This document shows positions 1 to 10,187 of a stretch of 64,000 nucleotides of DNA, one piece after another. How positions within the stretch are numbered: the first letter of the stretch is position 1; each line of letters starts with the position of its first letter. The notes beneath the pieces were generated by a model. It did no database searches. It saw only the letters and a list, made by a program, of their open reading frames with translations, and was not told the DNA's origin. Source of the stretch: PALSA-612 sp963742925 (lineage in GTDB: Bacteria; Actinomycetota; Thermoleophilia; Gaiellales; Gaiellaceae); the NCBI GenBank assembly GCA_963742925.1, contig CAVUNV010000005.1:434001-498000 (forward strand). The letters run 5' to 3'. Position numbers and translations under genes: made by a program.

Positions 1-349
1 CTCGGCCTGCTGCCGATCTCGCGTGAGCTCCGGCGCCTCGCGGTCGCGCTCCTGCGCAGCTCGCCCCCCACCGATTCGTCTCCCCGGTCGATTCACCGCT
101 TCCGGCGCCAGACCGAGCCGTGGGCGCTCGAGGCGCTCGCCTTCCATGATCGCCTCGACCTGACCGACGCGCTGCACGAGTTCACGCGCCGGCGACCCGT
201 CCGAGCCGCTCGTCCGGGGTGACGAGCTCGGCCTTCCGCCGGGACCGGAGATCGGCATCCTGCTCGAGCTGATCGCCGAGGAGCGTGCGGCAGGCATGAT
301 CTCGACGAGAGAGGAGGCGCTTGAGCTTGTCCGACGACAACAACACTGA
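1..349 (+). CDS. CCA tRNA nucleotidyltransferase / poly(A) polymerase family, C-terminal part, frameshifted
   Basis: Partial gene entering from the left edge. Frame 1 gives residues such as EPWALEALAFHDRLDLTDAL up to about base 187. The reading then continues in frame 2 as AGDPSEPLVRGDELGLPPG and GPEIGILLELIAEE, ending in TGA at 347-349. The LGLPPGPEIG...EERAAG tail is characteristic of the C-terminus of class II CCA-adding enzymes, which repair tRNA 3' ends. One base is lost or gained near 185-188, most likely a sequence error. The stop overlaps the next gene by 29 bases. The family call is from recognition of the tail only; the catalytic domain lies outside the window. Confidence 0.7.
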
Positions 350-1049
350 GCAGGTGCGAGAGCGATTCGCGCGGACCGCTGAGCGTCAGGCCGAGCTCGA
401 GCAGGGCCGCCGCGATGCGTTTCGCGAGAAGCTGCGCCGGTTCATGCCGTTGTCCGGGACGGAGCGCGTGCTCGACTCGGGTGCCGGTACGGGCGCGCTC
501 GCCCTGGCGCTGGCGCCGCTCGTCCGGGAGGTGGTCGCGGTCGACATCGTTCCGGAGCTCCTCGAGCTGGGCCGGCAGGCTGCGGCGGAGTTCCCGAACG
601 TGACCTTCGTCGAGGGCGACGCGATGAGCCTGCCCTTCGATCTCGACTCGTTCGATCTCGCCGGCTGCCACCGGACGCTCCACCACATCTCCCGGCCCGA
701 GCTCGCCGTCTCCGAGCTCGCCCGCGTGACCCATCTCGGCGGCCGGGTGCTCGTCATCGATCAGATCGCACCCACGGACCCGCTGGCCGCGTACGAGCTC
801 GACCGCTTCGAGCGGAGCCGCGACCCCTCGCACACGCGGCTGCTTCCAGAGGTCGACGTTCGCTCGATGTTCGACATGAACGGTCTCGTCCTCCAGGCCT
901 CCCGTGTCGAGCAGGAGCCGCGGGAGCTCGACCCGTACCTCGATCTGGCCGGCTGCGAGGGGCCTGCCCGGGAGGCTGCGCGCACCGCTGCGCCCTCGAA
1001 GCTGGTGGCGACGGTGGGCTGGTACGTGGCAGTCAAGCCGGTTCCCTGA
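321..1049 (+). CDS. Class I SAM-dependent methyltransferase (UbiE-like)
   Basis: A 242-residue cytoplasmic methyltransferase of the Methyltransf_11 type. Motif I is VLDSGAGTG at residues 50-58, an acidic residue follows at D75 (VVAVDIV) and the motif II region is EGDAMSLPF near 99-106, all expected for SAM binding in a Rossmann fold. The N-terminal VRERFARTAERQAEL resembles the entry helix of small-molecule methyltransferases. The start is TTG at 321, inside the end of the upstream CCA-enzyme gene, suggesting coupled translation. The substrate cannot be read from the sequence. The M29 aminopeptidase pair follows after 16 bases, from its own promoter-like -10. Confidence 0.85.
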   Translation: MSLSDDNNTEQVRERFARTAERQAELEQGRRDAFREKLRRFMPLSGTERVLDSGAGTGALALALAPLVREVVAVDIVPELLELGRQAAAEFPNVTFVEGDAMSLPFDLDSFDLAGCHRTLHHISRPELAVSELARVTHLGGRVLVIDQIAPTDPLAAYELDRFERSRDPSHTRLLPEVDVRSMFDMNGLVLQASRVEQEPRELDPYLDLAGCEGPAREAARTAAPSKLVATVGWYVAVKPVP

Positions 1050-1053
1050 CGCG

Positions 1054-1059
1054 TAAGCT
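1054..1059 (+). promoter_or_regulatory. -10 element for a leaderless start
   Basis: TAAGCT fits TANNNT and ends 6 nt before the GTG start at 1066, the spacing expected if transcription begins at the start codon. The same arrangement recurs at many genes in this window. Confidence 0.5.
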
Positions 1060-1065
1060 TCGGCC

Positions 1066-2286
1066 GTGAACGACTCGGATCTGTCGCGGCTCGCCGACCT
1101 CGCGGTCTCGGTCGGCGCAAATGTCCAGCCGGGTCAGATCGTCGGCATCTCCGCCGAGCTCGAGCATCAGGATCTCGTGCGCGCACTGGCGGCGAGCGCC
1201 TACGACCACGGCGCGAAGTTCGTGGACGTCATGTACATCGACCCGCTCGTCAAGCGCGCGCGGATCGAGTTCGCGCCGGAGGACACGCTCGACTACGTGC
1301 CACCCTGGTACGGGCAGCGTGTGCTCGAGCTGGGCGAGCACCGTGCCGCCTTCATCAACGTCCGGGGAACGACCGTGCCCGGCGCGCTCGACGGACTGGA
1401 CCCGAAGCGGGCCGGTCGCGACCAGCTGCCGCGCGTGAAGGAGACGAACGTGATCGTCAACGAACGCACGGTGAACTGGACGATCGTCGCCTACCCGACG
1501 CTCCCCTGGGCGCGGCTCTGCTACCCGGACCTGGACGACGAGGCGGCGCTCGCACGCCTCTGGGAGGAGGTCAAGCACGTCAGCCGTCTCGACGAGCCCG
1601 ATCCTCTCGAGGCCTGGGAGGCGAGGCTGGACTCCCTCGAACGCGCCGCCGAGGCGCTCAACGAGGCCGGTCTCGACGCCGTCCACTTCGAGGGCGAAGG
1701 CACCGATCTGACGATCGGGTTGCTCCCCACCTCCATCTGGCGGATGGCCCGCTGGTCGACGATCGACGGGATCCGCCATCTGCCGAACGTGCCGACCGAG
1801 GAGGTCTTCACCTCACCGGACCCGACCCGCGCGGACGGCAGGGTGCGCTCGACCAAGCCGCTCGTCCTCTCGGACGGGTCGGTCGTGCGCGGGCTCGAGG
1901 TGCGGTTCGAGGGCGGGCGGGCCGTCGAGATCACCGCCGACGAGGGGGCCGAGGTGCTGCAGGGCCGTACGCAGCTCGACGACGGCGCGGCCCGGCTCGG
2001 CGAGGTGGCTCTCGTCGACGGGGAGAGCCGGATCGGGCAGCTCGGCACCGTCTTCTACGAGACCCTGCTCGACGAGAACGCCGCCAGCCACCTCGCGTTC
2101 GGCTCCGGCTTCTCCTGGGCCGTCGAGAGCGACGACGACCGCGCCCGTGTCAACGAGAGCGCCGTCCACATCGACTTCATGATCGGCGGCGACGACGTCG
2201 ACGTGACCGGCGTGATGCAGGACGGCCGGCGCGTCCCGATTCTCCGCGGGGGCGTCTGGCAGGTGTCCGCCGTCCGAGTGGCTTGA
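1066..2286 (+). CDS. M29 family aminopeptidase (first of tandem pair)
   Basis: A 406-residue protein of the thermophilic aminopeptidase family M29 (AmpS/AmpT), dimetal enzymes that remove N-terminal residues from peptides in the cytoplasm. Family ligand regions are visible in the second half: NVPTEEVFTSPDP, LGEVALVDGESRIGQLGT, DENAASHLAFG and the HIDFMIGGDDVDVTG block near the C-terminus. Length matches the family. GTG start at 1066, with no clear ribosome site but a TANNNT box six bases upstream. The stop overlaps the TTG start of a close paralogue in a TTGA junction, so the two are probably translated from one message. Confidence 0.9.
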   Translation: MNDSDLSRLADLAVSVGANVQPGQIVGISAELEHQDLVRALAASAYDHGAKFVDVMYIDPLVKRARIEFAPEDTLDYVPPWYGQRVLELGEHRAAFINVRGTTVPGALDGLDPKRAGRDQLPRVKETNVIVNERTVNWTIVAYPTLPWARLCYPDLDDEAALARLWEEVKHVSRLDEPDPLEAWEARLDSLERAAEALNEAGLDAVHFEGEGTDLTIGLLPTSIWRMARWSTIDGIRHLPNVPTEEVFTSPDPTRADGRVRSTKPLVLSDGSVVRGLEVRFEGGRAVEITADEGAEVLQGRTQLDDGAARLGEVALVDGESRIGQLGTVFYETLLDENAASHLAFGSGFSWAVESDDDRARVNESAVHIDFMIGGDDVDVTGVMQDGRRVPILRGGVWQVSAVRVA

Positions 2287-3485
2287 CCTCCTCCTCGCTA
2301 GCAGAACGGCTCGCAGACCTGGCCGTCGGCCTGGGCGCCAACGTGCAGCCCGGCCAGATCGTCACCGTCTCCACCGAGATCGGGCTGGAGGAGGTCGCGC
2401 GCGAGATCGCGGCCTGCGCCTACCGTCGTGGAGCCAGGTTCGTCGACGTCACCTACTACGACCCGCAGGTGAAGCGGGCGCGCATCGAGCGAGCCGACGA
2501 GGACACGCTCGACTTCGTCCCGCCCTGGTACGGCGAGCGGGTGATCGAGCTGGGGCGCTGCCACTCCGCCCGCATCGCCGTCACGGCCCCGACCGACCCC
2601 GCCGCGCTGGGCGGCCTCGATCCGGCACGTCTCGGCCGCGACCAGCTGCCCTCGGTTCCCCAGTGGATGGACGTGTTGAGCGACCGCACGGTCAACTGGA
2701 CGATCGTCCCCTATCCGACCATGGTCTGGGCGCGGCTCTGCTACCCGACGCTCGACGACGAGGCCGCCTTCGACCGGCTTCACGGTGACATCGTCCACGT
2801 CTGCCGTCTCGACGAGCCCGACCCGGTGGCCGCCTGGCGGGCGCGTGTCGAGGAGCTGGTTGCGGTCGCAGCGCGGCTGGACGCGCTCCGGCTCGATGCG
2901 CTCCATTACGAGGGGCCCGGTACCGACCTGACGATCGGTCTGCTGCCGAGCTCGCACTGGGTCGGCGCGCTGTCCACGACCGTCGACGGGCTCGAGCATC
3001 TTCCGAACCTGCCCACGGAGGAGGTGTTCACGACGCCCGACCCGATGCGCGCCGAGGGACGCGTGCGCTCGACCAGGCCGCTCGTCCTCGTCGACGGGTC
3101 GATCGTACGCGGGCTCGAGGTGCGGTTCGAGGGCGGGCGAGCCGTCGAGATCGACGCCGACGAGGGCGCCGAGCTGATGCGGGCGCGGACGGCCCGCGAC
3201 GAGGGCGGCACGCGGCTCGGAGAGGTGGCGCTCGTCGACCGGGAGAGCCGGATCGGGCAGCTCGGCACCGTGTTCTACGAGACGTTGCTGGACGAGAACG
3301 CCACGAGCCATGTTGCTCTCGGATCGGCGTACGACGAGGCTGTCGAGGAGGCCGACGTGCCGCGGATCAACCGCAGCAGCACCCACATCGACTTCATGAT
3401 CGGCGGCGACGACGTCGACGTGACCGGGATCACGCGCGGCGGCGACCGGATCCCGGTGCTCCGCGGCGGCGCCTGGCAGATCTAG
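2283..3485 (+). CDS. M29 family aminopeptidase (second of tandem pair)
   Basis: A 400-residue paralogue of the preceding gene with the same layout: an N-terminal GANVQPGQIV block, the glutamate region NLPTEEVFTTPDP, LGEVALVDRESRIGQLGT, DENATSHVALG and HIDFMIGGDDVDVTG. Long stretches are nearly identical between the two copies (for example RGLEVRFEGGRAVEI), which points to a local duplication. The start is TTG at 2283, overlapping the upstream stop by four bases. M29 enzymes act as homodimers in characterised members; whether this pair forms a heterodimer is an open guess. Confidence 0.9.
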   Translation: MTSSSLAERLADLAVGLGANVQPGQIVTVSTEIGLEEVAREIAACAYRRGARFVDVTYYDPQVKRARIERADEDTLDFVPPWYGERVIELGRCHSARIAVTAPTDPAALGGLDPARLGRDQLPSVPQWMDVLSDRTVNWTIVPYPTMVWARLCYPTLDDEAAFDRLHGDIVHVCRLDEPDPVAAWRARVEELVAVAARLDALRLDALHYEGPGTDLTIGLLPSSHWVGALSTTVDGLEHLPNLPTEEVFTTPDPMRAEGRVRSTRPLVLVDGSIVRGLEVRFEGGRAVEIDADEGAELMRARTARDEGGTRLGEVALVDRESRIGQLGTVFYETLLDENATSHVALGSAYDEAVEEADVPRINRSSTHIDFMIGGDDVDVTGITRGGDRIPVLRGGAWQI

Positions 3486-3493
3486 CGCGGGGG

Positions 3494-4252
3494 CTAGGCC
3501 GGTTTCTTCAGCCGGCCCGAGGCGGCCGTGCGCGCGACGGAGCCCGGGAAGAGCGCCTGCGAAAGCGTCGCGAAGCGGTAGTACCAGGGCACGTAGATCT
3601 CACGCTTGTCCGTGTCGAGGGCGTGGAGCACCGCCTTCGCCACGTCCTCCGGCTCGGCGATCACCTTGTGCATGAAGCGCGGGAAGACGGAGCGCTGCGG
3701 AAAGCCCTCGGTCTCGACGAACCCGGGCATGACCGTGTGCACCCGCACGCCACGCGGGTGCAGCTCGGCGGTGACCGCCCGTGAGAACGAGACCTGCGCG
3801 TGCTTCGAGGCGCTGTAGGGCCCGGAGGTTCCGGCCGTGACCGTACCGGCCACCGAGGCGATGTTGACGACGTCGGAGGGAACGGCCGCGAGCAGTCCAG
3901 GGAGGAAGGCGTTCAGGCACCAGACGCTGCCGAGGTAGTTGACGCGGGTGACGAGCTCGATCCGCTCAGGATCGGAGTCGACGAAGCCCGTCCGCCCCGG
4001 TATGCCGGCGTTGTTCACGAGCAGCTTGATCTCCGGGTGCCGCGCGAGGACGGCTGCGGCCGTGCGCTCGACCGCGGCGCGGTCGCCGACGTCGCAGACC
4101 TCGTACTCGCCTGCGACCTCCTCGGCGAGCTTCTGCAGCGGTTCCTCGCGTCGCGCGAGCAGCACGCAGTGCCAGCCACGCTCTCCCAGCGCCCGCGCGA
4201 GGGCGGCTCCGATGCCGGACGACCCGCCGGTGACGACCGCGATCTGCTCCAT
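3494..4252 (-). CDS. Short-chain dehydrogenase/reductase (SDR)
   Basis: A 252-residue classical SDR. The cofactor-binding glycine motif TGGSSGIG lies at residues 8-15, NNAG in the middle, a catalytic serine in the IASVAG strand, and the YSASK catalytic Tyr/Lys pair. An LLARR segment after the second strand has arginines typical of NADP preference. The C-terminal tail (YVPWYYRFATLSQALFPG) resembles membrane-associating tails of the sepiapterin-reductase/DHRS7-like subgroup. It converges with the M29 pair (8-base gap). The substrate is unknown. Confidence 0.85.
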   Translation of the reverse strand: MEQIAVVTGGSSGIGAALARALGERGWHCVLLARREEPLQKLAEEVAGEYEVCDVGDRAAVERTAAAVLARHPEIKLLVNNAGIPGRTGFVDSDPERIELVTRVNYLGSVWCLNAFLPGLLAAVPSDVVNIASVAGTVTAGTSGPYSASKHAQVSFSRAVTAELHPRGVRVHTVMPGFVETEGFPQRSVFPRFMHKVIAEPEDVAKAVLHALDTDKREIYVPWYYRFATLSQALFPGSVARTAASGRLKKPA

Positions 4253-4293
4253 GGCTCAGCCTGAAGTCTCGCCTATCTGCACCCCGCGCACGC

Positions 4294-4316
4294 GGAGCAG
4301 CGTCTGACGCTGCTCC
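4294..4316. terminator. Hairpin between SDR and subtilase genes
   Basis: GGAGCAGCG, loop TCTGA, CGCTGCTCC: a perfect 9-bp stem in the 147-base gap downstream of the minus-strand subtilase gene. There is no T-run, so this may be a folded spacer rather than a strict intrinsic terminator. Confidence 0.45.
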
Positions 4317-4368
4317 GGCACCGGGTCTGACCCTGCTCCGGCACTGCTCGGGTGCCGGGCGCTGAGGG

Positions 4369-4390
4369 GTGCCAGGCGCGTGCCTGGCAC
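4369..4390. terminator. Second hairpin just after the subtilase stop
   Basis: GTGCCAGGC, GCGT loop, GCCTGGCAC: a 9-bp stem 9 bases beyond the subtilase stop on the minus strand. Together with the 4294 hairpin it forms a two-hairpin spacer containing GGGTCTGACCCTG and related GC palindromes. Confidence 0.5.
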
Positions 4391-4399
4391 TGCACGCGG

Positions 4400-7300
4400 C
4401 TAGCAGACGCGAACGGCGCGGGTCGCCGTGGCCTTGTGCCCGGCGCGGTCGGTCACGACCGCGCGCAGGGCGTGCCGGCCGTGGGCGAGGCCGCCCGTCT
4501 TCCAGTCGGCAGCGTAGATGTCGGCCGTGCCCGTCTTCACCGTCGAAATCCTGCTCGAGCCGTCGTAGAACGTCACCGCGGAGATCTTCGACGTGTCGCT
4601 CGCGAGCACGATCAGCCTCTCCTTCTTCGTCGCGCACGCGCTCGCCTGCGGGGCGATCCACGTGATCGCCGGCCCGTCGACCACGTTCAGGGTGGTCACC
4701 TTGATTGCGGTGTTCGGCAGCTCGTTCGGGCCGATCGTGTTCAGGTTCTTCGACTCCTGGTAGTCGGAGGTGAGCAGCACCACCCGGCGATGGCCTGCAT
4801 CGAGCGCGGTAGCCTGCGTCGGCAGTGGGATGACGATCGTCCCCGTCTTCCGGTCGTACGCCGCCGCCCCGATGATCTGGTTGCCGTAGGCGAAGGCGGC
4901 CGAGTACGGGTCGACGCCCGACTGGGAGTCCGTCGCGTGGAGGGCGATCGTCGGCCGGCCGGCCGCGACCGTCGTGGTCAAGAGCGACACGCGCGGCGGT
5001 GTCAGGTCGTTCACCCACGAGCGCAGGACATAGCTCCCGGCCAGCGACTTGCCGGTGAAGGGGTCGCGGCGCGAGTCGACCGAGACGTAGTAGCGGCCCG
5101 GGTTGGCGAACACTGCCCCCGCCGCGCCGATGTCGAAGAAGGCCGTCGAGCGTCGCCAGGTTCATGTCCACCGGCGTGCCCGCGTAGCCCCCGACCACGT
5201 TCTCGTCCTGCGCGTTGAGCAGCCAGGGATCGATCAGCGAGCCCGCCGACGCCGATGCGACGGCGACGCCGAAGTTGACGGTCTTCTTGTCGAGGGTCGT
5301 CACGTAGAGGTGCTCGCTGCCGTTCTCGTTCATCGGCGGCCCGCTGAAGCTCGGCGGCGGGCCGAACGGATCGGCCGGCCAACGGTAGATGGATGCACGG
5401 TTCTGTCCCTTGCGGGTGTCGCCCGACTGGCTGGTCTTCAGCGGGATCGCGGTCGCTGCCGCCAGCCCGGGCCGCGTGACCATGAAGTCGAACGGGACGC
5501 GTCGTGTGACGCCGCCATGCCGAAGGAGGAGGAAGCCGTAGTCGTCACCGGGGGCGACGTTCGCAGGTGCGCTGACCGTGACCGGCAGCATCGCACTGCC
5601 CCCCGGCGCGAGCAGAAACGTCGGCTGAACCGCGATGTTCGCCTCGGTCGAGAGGCTCTGCACCTGGAGCTCCACCTGCCATGTTCCGTCACCGCCGCCG
5701 GCATCGGAGACGGTGAGCATGAGCTGTTTGCTCTGCGGGCCGTTTGACACGTTCAGATCGCCGAACGAGAGCGACTGCGGGTCGGTGAAGGCGAGCGGAT
5801 TGTCGGCCGAGGGCAGCCAGGCGAGACCGGCGCCCTCCTCGAGCACGGGCGCTTCCGTCGTCTTGTTCGTGTCCGAGAAGGCCGGTCCGGCGGTGGACAT
5901 CAGCGCCGACTTGACCTGCTTCGGCGTCCAGCCCGGATGCCGCTGCAGAAGCAGCGCGGCCGAGCCGGCGATGTGCGGCGTCGCCATGCTCGTCCCGGCG
6001 AAGACGGCGAAGGGCGAGCCCGCGAACTCGGGCAGGGTCGAGGACAGGATCTGCGCGCCCGGCGCCGAGATGTCCGGCTTCAGCTGGTGGCCGAAGTCGG
6101 TGGGCCCGGCGGATGAGAAGCTCGTCATCACCCCCGCACGGTCGGTCTGCATCTCGAGAATCTCTCTGCCGATCGTGATCTTCGCCTGCCCGCCTGTCGA
6201 GGCCGTCGCCTCGACGAGTCGCCGCCCGTCGAGGTCGGAGATCATCGCCATGGGATAGCCGAGCGCCACCGGGATCCCATTCGGGTCACCGGCCCGGTTG
6301 TCGCTCACGATCACTCCGATCGCGCCTGCGGCGGCTGCGCGGTAGGCCTTCGAGGTGAAGGTGCAGAAGCCGCGCTCGACGAGCGCGATCTTGCCCGTGA
6401 GCGCTCCCGGCTTCAGCGTCGCCTTGAGCAGGTTCGGGTCCGACGAGGGGCCGCACAGGTGCCGGTCGACGGGCTTGCCGTTCGCCCCGGTCAGGCTGCC
6501 GACGTCGACGAGGGTCTGCGGCGAGGTGGCCCAGGAGCCGGGCACGCCGTCCCGCGTCGGGAGGACGGGGAAGCTGCTCGAGCCCTGGAGCGCGGGCGAC
6601 ACGACGGTCAGCGCCTGACCGAAGAAGTGGGGGCTCGTGACGGCGGCGACCGTGAGCGCATCCGGTGCCGATCCGGGAGACTGAACGGTGCCGAGCCCGA
6701 ACGAGTCGCGGTCGTTGCCGGCGGCGATGGCCGCGACCACGCCGGCCGAGGTGACGTTCTCGATCGCCGCGATCGTTGCGTCGTTCGCCGGCTCGATCTC
6801 GGGCCCGCCGAGGGAGAGGTTGATGACGTTCATTCCGTCGGCGGCGGCCGCCTCGATGCCGGCGACGATCTCCGGCGTCTCCCCGGAGTCGTCCGGTGCG
6901 GTGAGCACGCGGTAGTTGCCGAGCCACGCCCGGGGGGCGACGCCCGAGAGCCCGGTTGTGACCGGATGGTCACGTCCCGGCGGGGCGGTCGTACCCGCAT
7001 CACCGGCGGCGATGCCGGCGACATGGGTCGCGTGGAATGACACCGACCGATCGACCGGGAGGCCGCCGGCGGCGGCCGATTCCGGCCCGGGGAAGGCGCG
7101 CGCGACGATCACCTTCGGTGTCGTGAACGAGGTGTTGCCCTTCGGGAACCCGGCCGGATAGGAGAATCCGGTCGGGTTGAAGAACTGGTTCGTCTGATCG
7201 ACGCCGTCGTCGACGATCCCGATCTTGACCCCGGCACCGCTCGCGCCCGTCGCCGCTTCGAGCTGGGTCGCACCGATCACGCTGGGGCTCTTGTCCAGCA

Positions 7301-7785
7301 GCGACGCGTAGCGCTCGCTCGGATAGACGCGGTTGACGAAGCCGAGCCCGAACAGGCGCGGAAGCTTCGCCGCGGGCAGTGCGACCGCGAAGCCGTCGAG
7401 CACGATGCGGTAGTGCCAGGAGACCCGGGCCTGCGGGATCGCACGCCGGAGCTCGGAGACCGCAACGCGCTGGGCGGCGTCGATCCGGGCCAGGTACGCC
7501 TGCGAGGAGCGGCTGGCGACGTCGAGCTTCTGCCGTCCGAGCCCGAGATCGAGCCCGTAGTCGAGCCCGTTGCCGACGGTCTGCGCGAGCGGCGGGAGCC
7601 CGAGCGTCACGATCACGCGGACGCTCCCGCCGGTGCGGCCGGACGGGACCTGGATCGTCCCGTGCCTGAAGCGCGGGATCGTCACGTTGCCGACCTGGCG
7701 GCGCAGCGGGATCAGACGCCGCGGAAACGGACGCGCTGCCGACGAGCGCCGAAAGGAGCGCGATCAGGACGAGGGTCCGGCGCAC
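4400..7785 (-). CDS. Secreted subtilisin-like serine protease (S8) with PA insert, two frame breaks
   Basis: A large extracellular protease of about 1,100 residues. A signal peptide (RRTLVLIALLSALVGSASVSAA) starts at GTG 7785 in one frame. A break near 7715 shifts into the frame carrying the pro-region and the catalytic triad: Asp in VKIGIVDDGVDQ, His in FHATHVAGIAAG, Ser in FAGTSMATPHIAG, with oxyanion Asn in AIAAGND. A PA-type insert (KIALVERGFCTFTSKAYRA) sits between His and Ser. A second break near 5145 leads to the C-terminal Ig-like domain ending AVRVC. It is divergent from fabI with 44 bases between starts. The breaks are most simply indel errors because both flanks are fully conserved. 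Confidence 0.85.
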
Positions 7786-7829
7786 GGGCGGCGCGTAGCG
7801 TACAGGAGCCCCGATAGACTCGCGCCCGC

Positions 7830-8609
7830 ATGGCAGGAAGATTCGAAGGCAAGCAGGGGCTCGTGCTCGGCGTCGCCAACAAGCGCTCGATCGCCTGGTC
7901 GATCGCACGCGCTCTGGCCGACGAGGGCGCCGAGCTCGCGTTCACGTTCCAGGGCGACCGGATCGAGAGCAGCGTCCGCGAGCTCGCAGAGAGCGTCTCG
8001 AGCCCGCTCGTCACTTCCTGTGACGTGCGTTCGGACGACGACGTGCAGCGCGTGTTCGGCGAGGTGGGGGAGGCGTTCGGCGGCGGGCTCGATCTGCTCG
8101 TCCACTCGGTGGCGTTCGCCGCGGCGGAGGATCTGGCCGGGCGCTTCACCGACACGCCGCGTGACAACTTCTGGCTCGCGCTCGACGTCAGCGCGTACTC
8201 GCTCGTCGCGTGCGCCCGCGCGGCCGAGCCGCTGATGGAGGCGCGCGGCGGCGGCTCGATCCTGACCATGACCTACCTCGGCGGCGAGCGCGCGGTGCCC
8301 CACTACAACGTGATGGGAGTCGCCAAGGCGGCGCTCGACGCGTCGGTTCGGTACCTCGCCTGGGATCTCGGGCAGAAGGACATCCGCGTGAACGCCGTCT
8401 CGGCCGGCCCGGTGCGCACGCTGGCTGCGCGCTCGATTGCCGGCTTCCCGACGATGGAGGCGATCGTCGAGGAGCGCGCGCCGCTCCACCGGCAGATCGA
8501 CGCGGACGACGTCGGCGCCGCGGCCGCGTATCTGCTCTCGGATGCGGCGCGGAATGTCACGGCGACGACCCTGTACGTCGACGCCGGGTTCCACTCCATG
8601 GGCATGTAG
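7830..8609 (+). CDS. fabI: Enoyl-[acyl-carrier-protein] reductase (NADH)
   Basis: Type II fatty-acid synthesis enzyme that reduces the enoyl-ACP double bond in the last step of each elongation cycle. The 259-residue length matches FabI. The diagnostic N-terminal motif LGVANKRSIAWSIA (13-26) replaces the usual SDR glycine motif, and the catalytic Tyr149, Tyr159 and Lys166 have the FabI Y-x6-K spacing (YNVMGVAK). ATG start at 7830; TAGACT lies 9 bases upstream. A strong hairpin follows the stop. It stands alone, divergent from the protease and convergent with the histidine kinase. Confidence 0.95.
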   Translation: MAGRFEGKQGLVLGVANKRSIAWSIARALADEGAELAFTFQGDRIESSVRELAESVSSPLVTSCDVRSDDDVQRVFGEVGEAFGGGLDLLVHSVAFAAAEDLAGRFTDTPRDNFWLALDVSAYSLVACARAAEPLMEARGGGSILTMTYLGGERAVPHYNVMGVAKAALDASVRYLAWDLGQKDIRVNAVSAGPVRTLAARSIAGFPTMEAIVEERAPLHRQIDADDVGAAAAYLLSDAARNVTATTLYVDAGFHSMGM

Positions 8610-8612
8610 TCG

Positions 8613-8641
8613 CACGGGGGAAACGGCCGGTTTCCCCCGTG
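8613..8641. terminator. Strong bidirectional hairpin between fabI and the kinase
   Basis: CACGGGGGAAAC (8613-8624), loop GGCCG, GTTTCCCCCGTG (8630-8641): a perfect 12-bp stem 4 bases after the fabI stop. It lies between convergent genes and can serve both. Confidence 0.75.
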
Positions 8642-8690
8642 GGCCCCCTTCCCCTCGTGGTCGCGTTTCCCGCGGCTCGAGCTACGCCCG

Positions 8691-8710
8691 GGCGGAGCCC
8701 GGGCTCCGCC
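8691..8710. repeat. Perfect 20-bp palindrome in the fabI/kinase gap
   Basis: GGCGGAGCCC at 8691-8700 is followed by its exact reverse complement at 8701-8710. It sits between the strong hairpin and the kinase stop, so a second terminator arm is the simplest reading. Confidence 0.5.
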
Positions 8711-8750
8711 GCATCTCGTTGCGCATGGCGAGGGAGAGACCGGCGTGCAG

Positions 8751-10185
8751 TCAGGTCTGGAGCAGCGGCAGCGTGATGCTGGAACGTCGATCCTTCGCCG
8801 GGGACCGAACGGGCCGAGGCGCTGCCGCCGTGAGCCTCTGCGACCGCGGCCACGATCGACAGGCCGAGGCCGACGCCGCCGCTCGAGCGGGATCGCGACG
8901 GGTCGCCGCGGTGGAAGCGCTCGAACACCTGCTCGGCCTCTTCGTCGCCGAGCCCCGGTCCCCGGTCCTCCACCTCGATCAGGGCGTTGCCGTTGCTGCG
9001 GGCGACGCGCACCTGGACAGGGCTCGCCGCGGGTGTGTGCGCGCGGACGTTCGAGAGCAGGTTGTCGACGACCTGGCGCAGCCGGTCGCGGTCGCCGAGC
9101 ACGACCGCCTCCGCAGCGTCCAGGCTGATCGGCCGCGAGGGCTCGACCGTCCGCGCCGTCTCGACCGCCTCCGCGACGACGTCCTTCAGGTCGACCGGCT
9201 CCCGCTCCAGCGGGCGCCCCTCGTCGAGCCGGGCGAGGAGCAGCAGGTCGTCGACGAGCAGGCTCATGCGCTCCGACTCGCGGCTGATCCCACCCATCGC
9301 TCGCTCCAGGTCGTCGGGCCGGGCGGCCGCACCGCGCTTGAACAGCTCGGCGTAGGCGCGCACGGCCGCCAGCGGCGTGCGCAGCTCGTGCGACGCGTCG
9401 GCGACGAAGCGGCGGAGCCTGGCCTCGGACGCCTCGCGGGCGTTGAACGCGCGCTCGATCTGGCCGAGCATGGCGTTCAGCGCCAGACCGAGCCGGCCGA
9501 TCTCCGTGTCCGGCTCGGCCCGCTCGACTCGCTTCGAAAGGTCTCCCTCTCCGATCGCGGCCGCGGTCTGCTCGATCGCGACGAGCGGCCGCAGGCTGAT
9601 CCGCACCACCCAGAGCCCGAGCACGACGAGCGCGGCGAGCACCGCCAGGGTGACGAAGAGCTCGATCAGGAACAGTCGATGGAGCGTCGCGTCGACGTCG
9701 TGGAGGGGCACGGCGAAGACCAGCAGTGCATTCGACCCCGGGTCGAGTGAGGCCCGGACGCGGTAACGGTCGCCGCCTTTCACGGCCGGGACGGTGAAGT
9801 AGCGAACCGCGTCCGGCTCCTGCGGAGTCGGCGGCTTCAGGGTGATGGTCGCGGGCAGCTTCGGCGCCGGCGCTGTTGCAGTACCGGGGATGGTGCCGAT
9901 CTTGGGCGTCCCGATCAGCCTCCCGGTCGTCGGGTTCCTGATCTCCACGTAGAAGCCGCCCGGGAGGGGTGATTGACGCTGTCCTCCGTCGGGGCCGGGC
10001 CTGGACCCGCGGCCTCCGAGGAACTGGTCGGCCAGACGGTGATCCGTCTCCAGGGTCGCGTCGGTCTGATCCATGAGGAACGACTCCTGCGACTTGTACG
10101 TGGCGATGTCGGCCGCGACCAGCCCGGCGGTGGCCAGCACGAGCAGGCCCAGCACGAGCCGGGTGCGAAGCGACAGCCGCCGCAC
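8751..10185 (-). CDS. Two-component sensor histidine kinase, frame break near the C-terminus
   Basis: Membrane sensor kinase partner of the regulator just upstream (2-base gap). From GTG 10185: TM1 (TRLVLGLLVLATAGLVA), an extracytoplasmic domain of roughly 140 residues, TM2 (FVTLAVLAALVVLGLWV), HAMP, HisKA with the phospho-acceptor in DASHELRTPLAAVRAY, and HATPase with DNLLSN, DRGPGLGDEE and GGVGLGLSIV. After GEGSTF an extra C shifts frame. Removing it gives SITLPLLQT and a stop at 8751-8753, the usual kinase ending. The uncorrected frame would run on through the terminator hairpin. The signal sensed is unknown. Confidence 0.88.
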
Positions 10186-10187
10186 GT

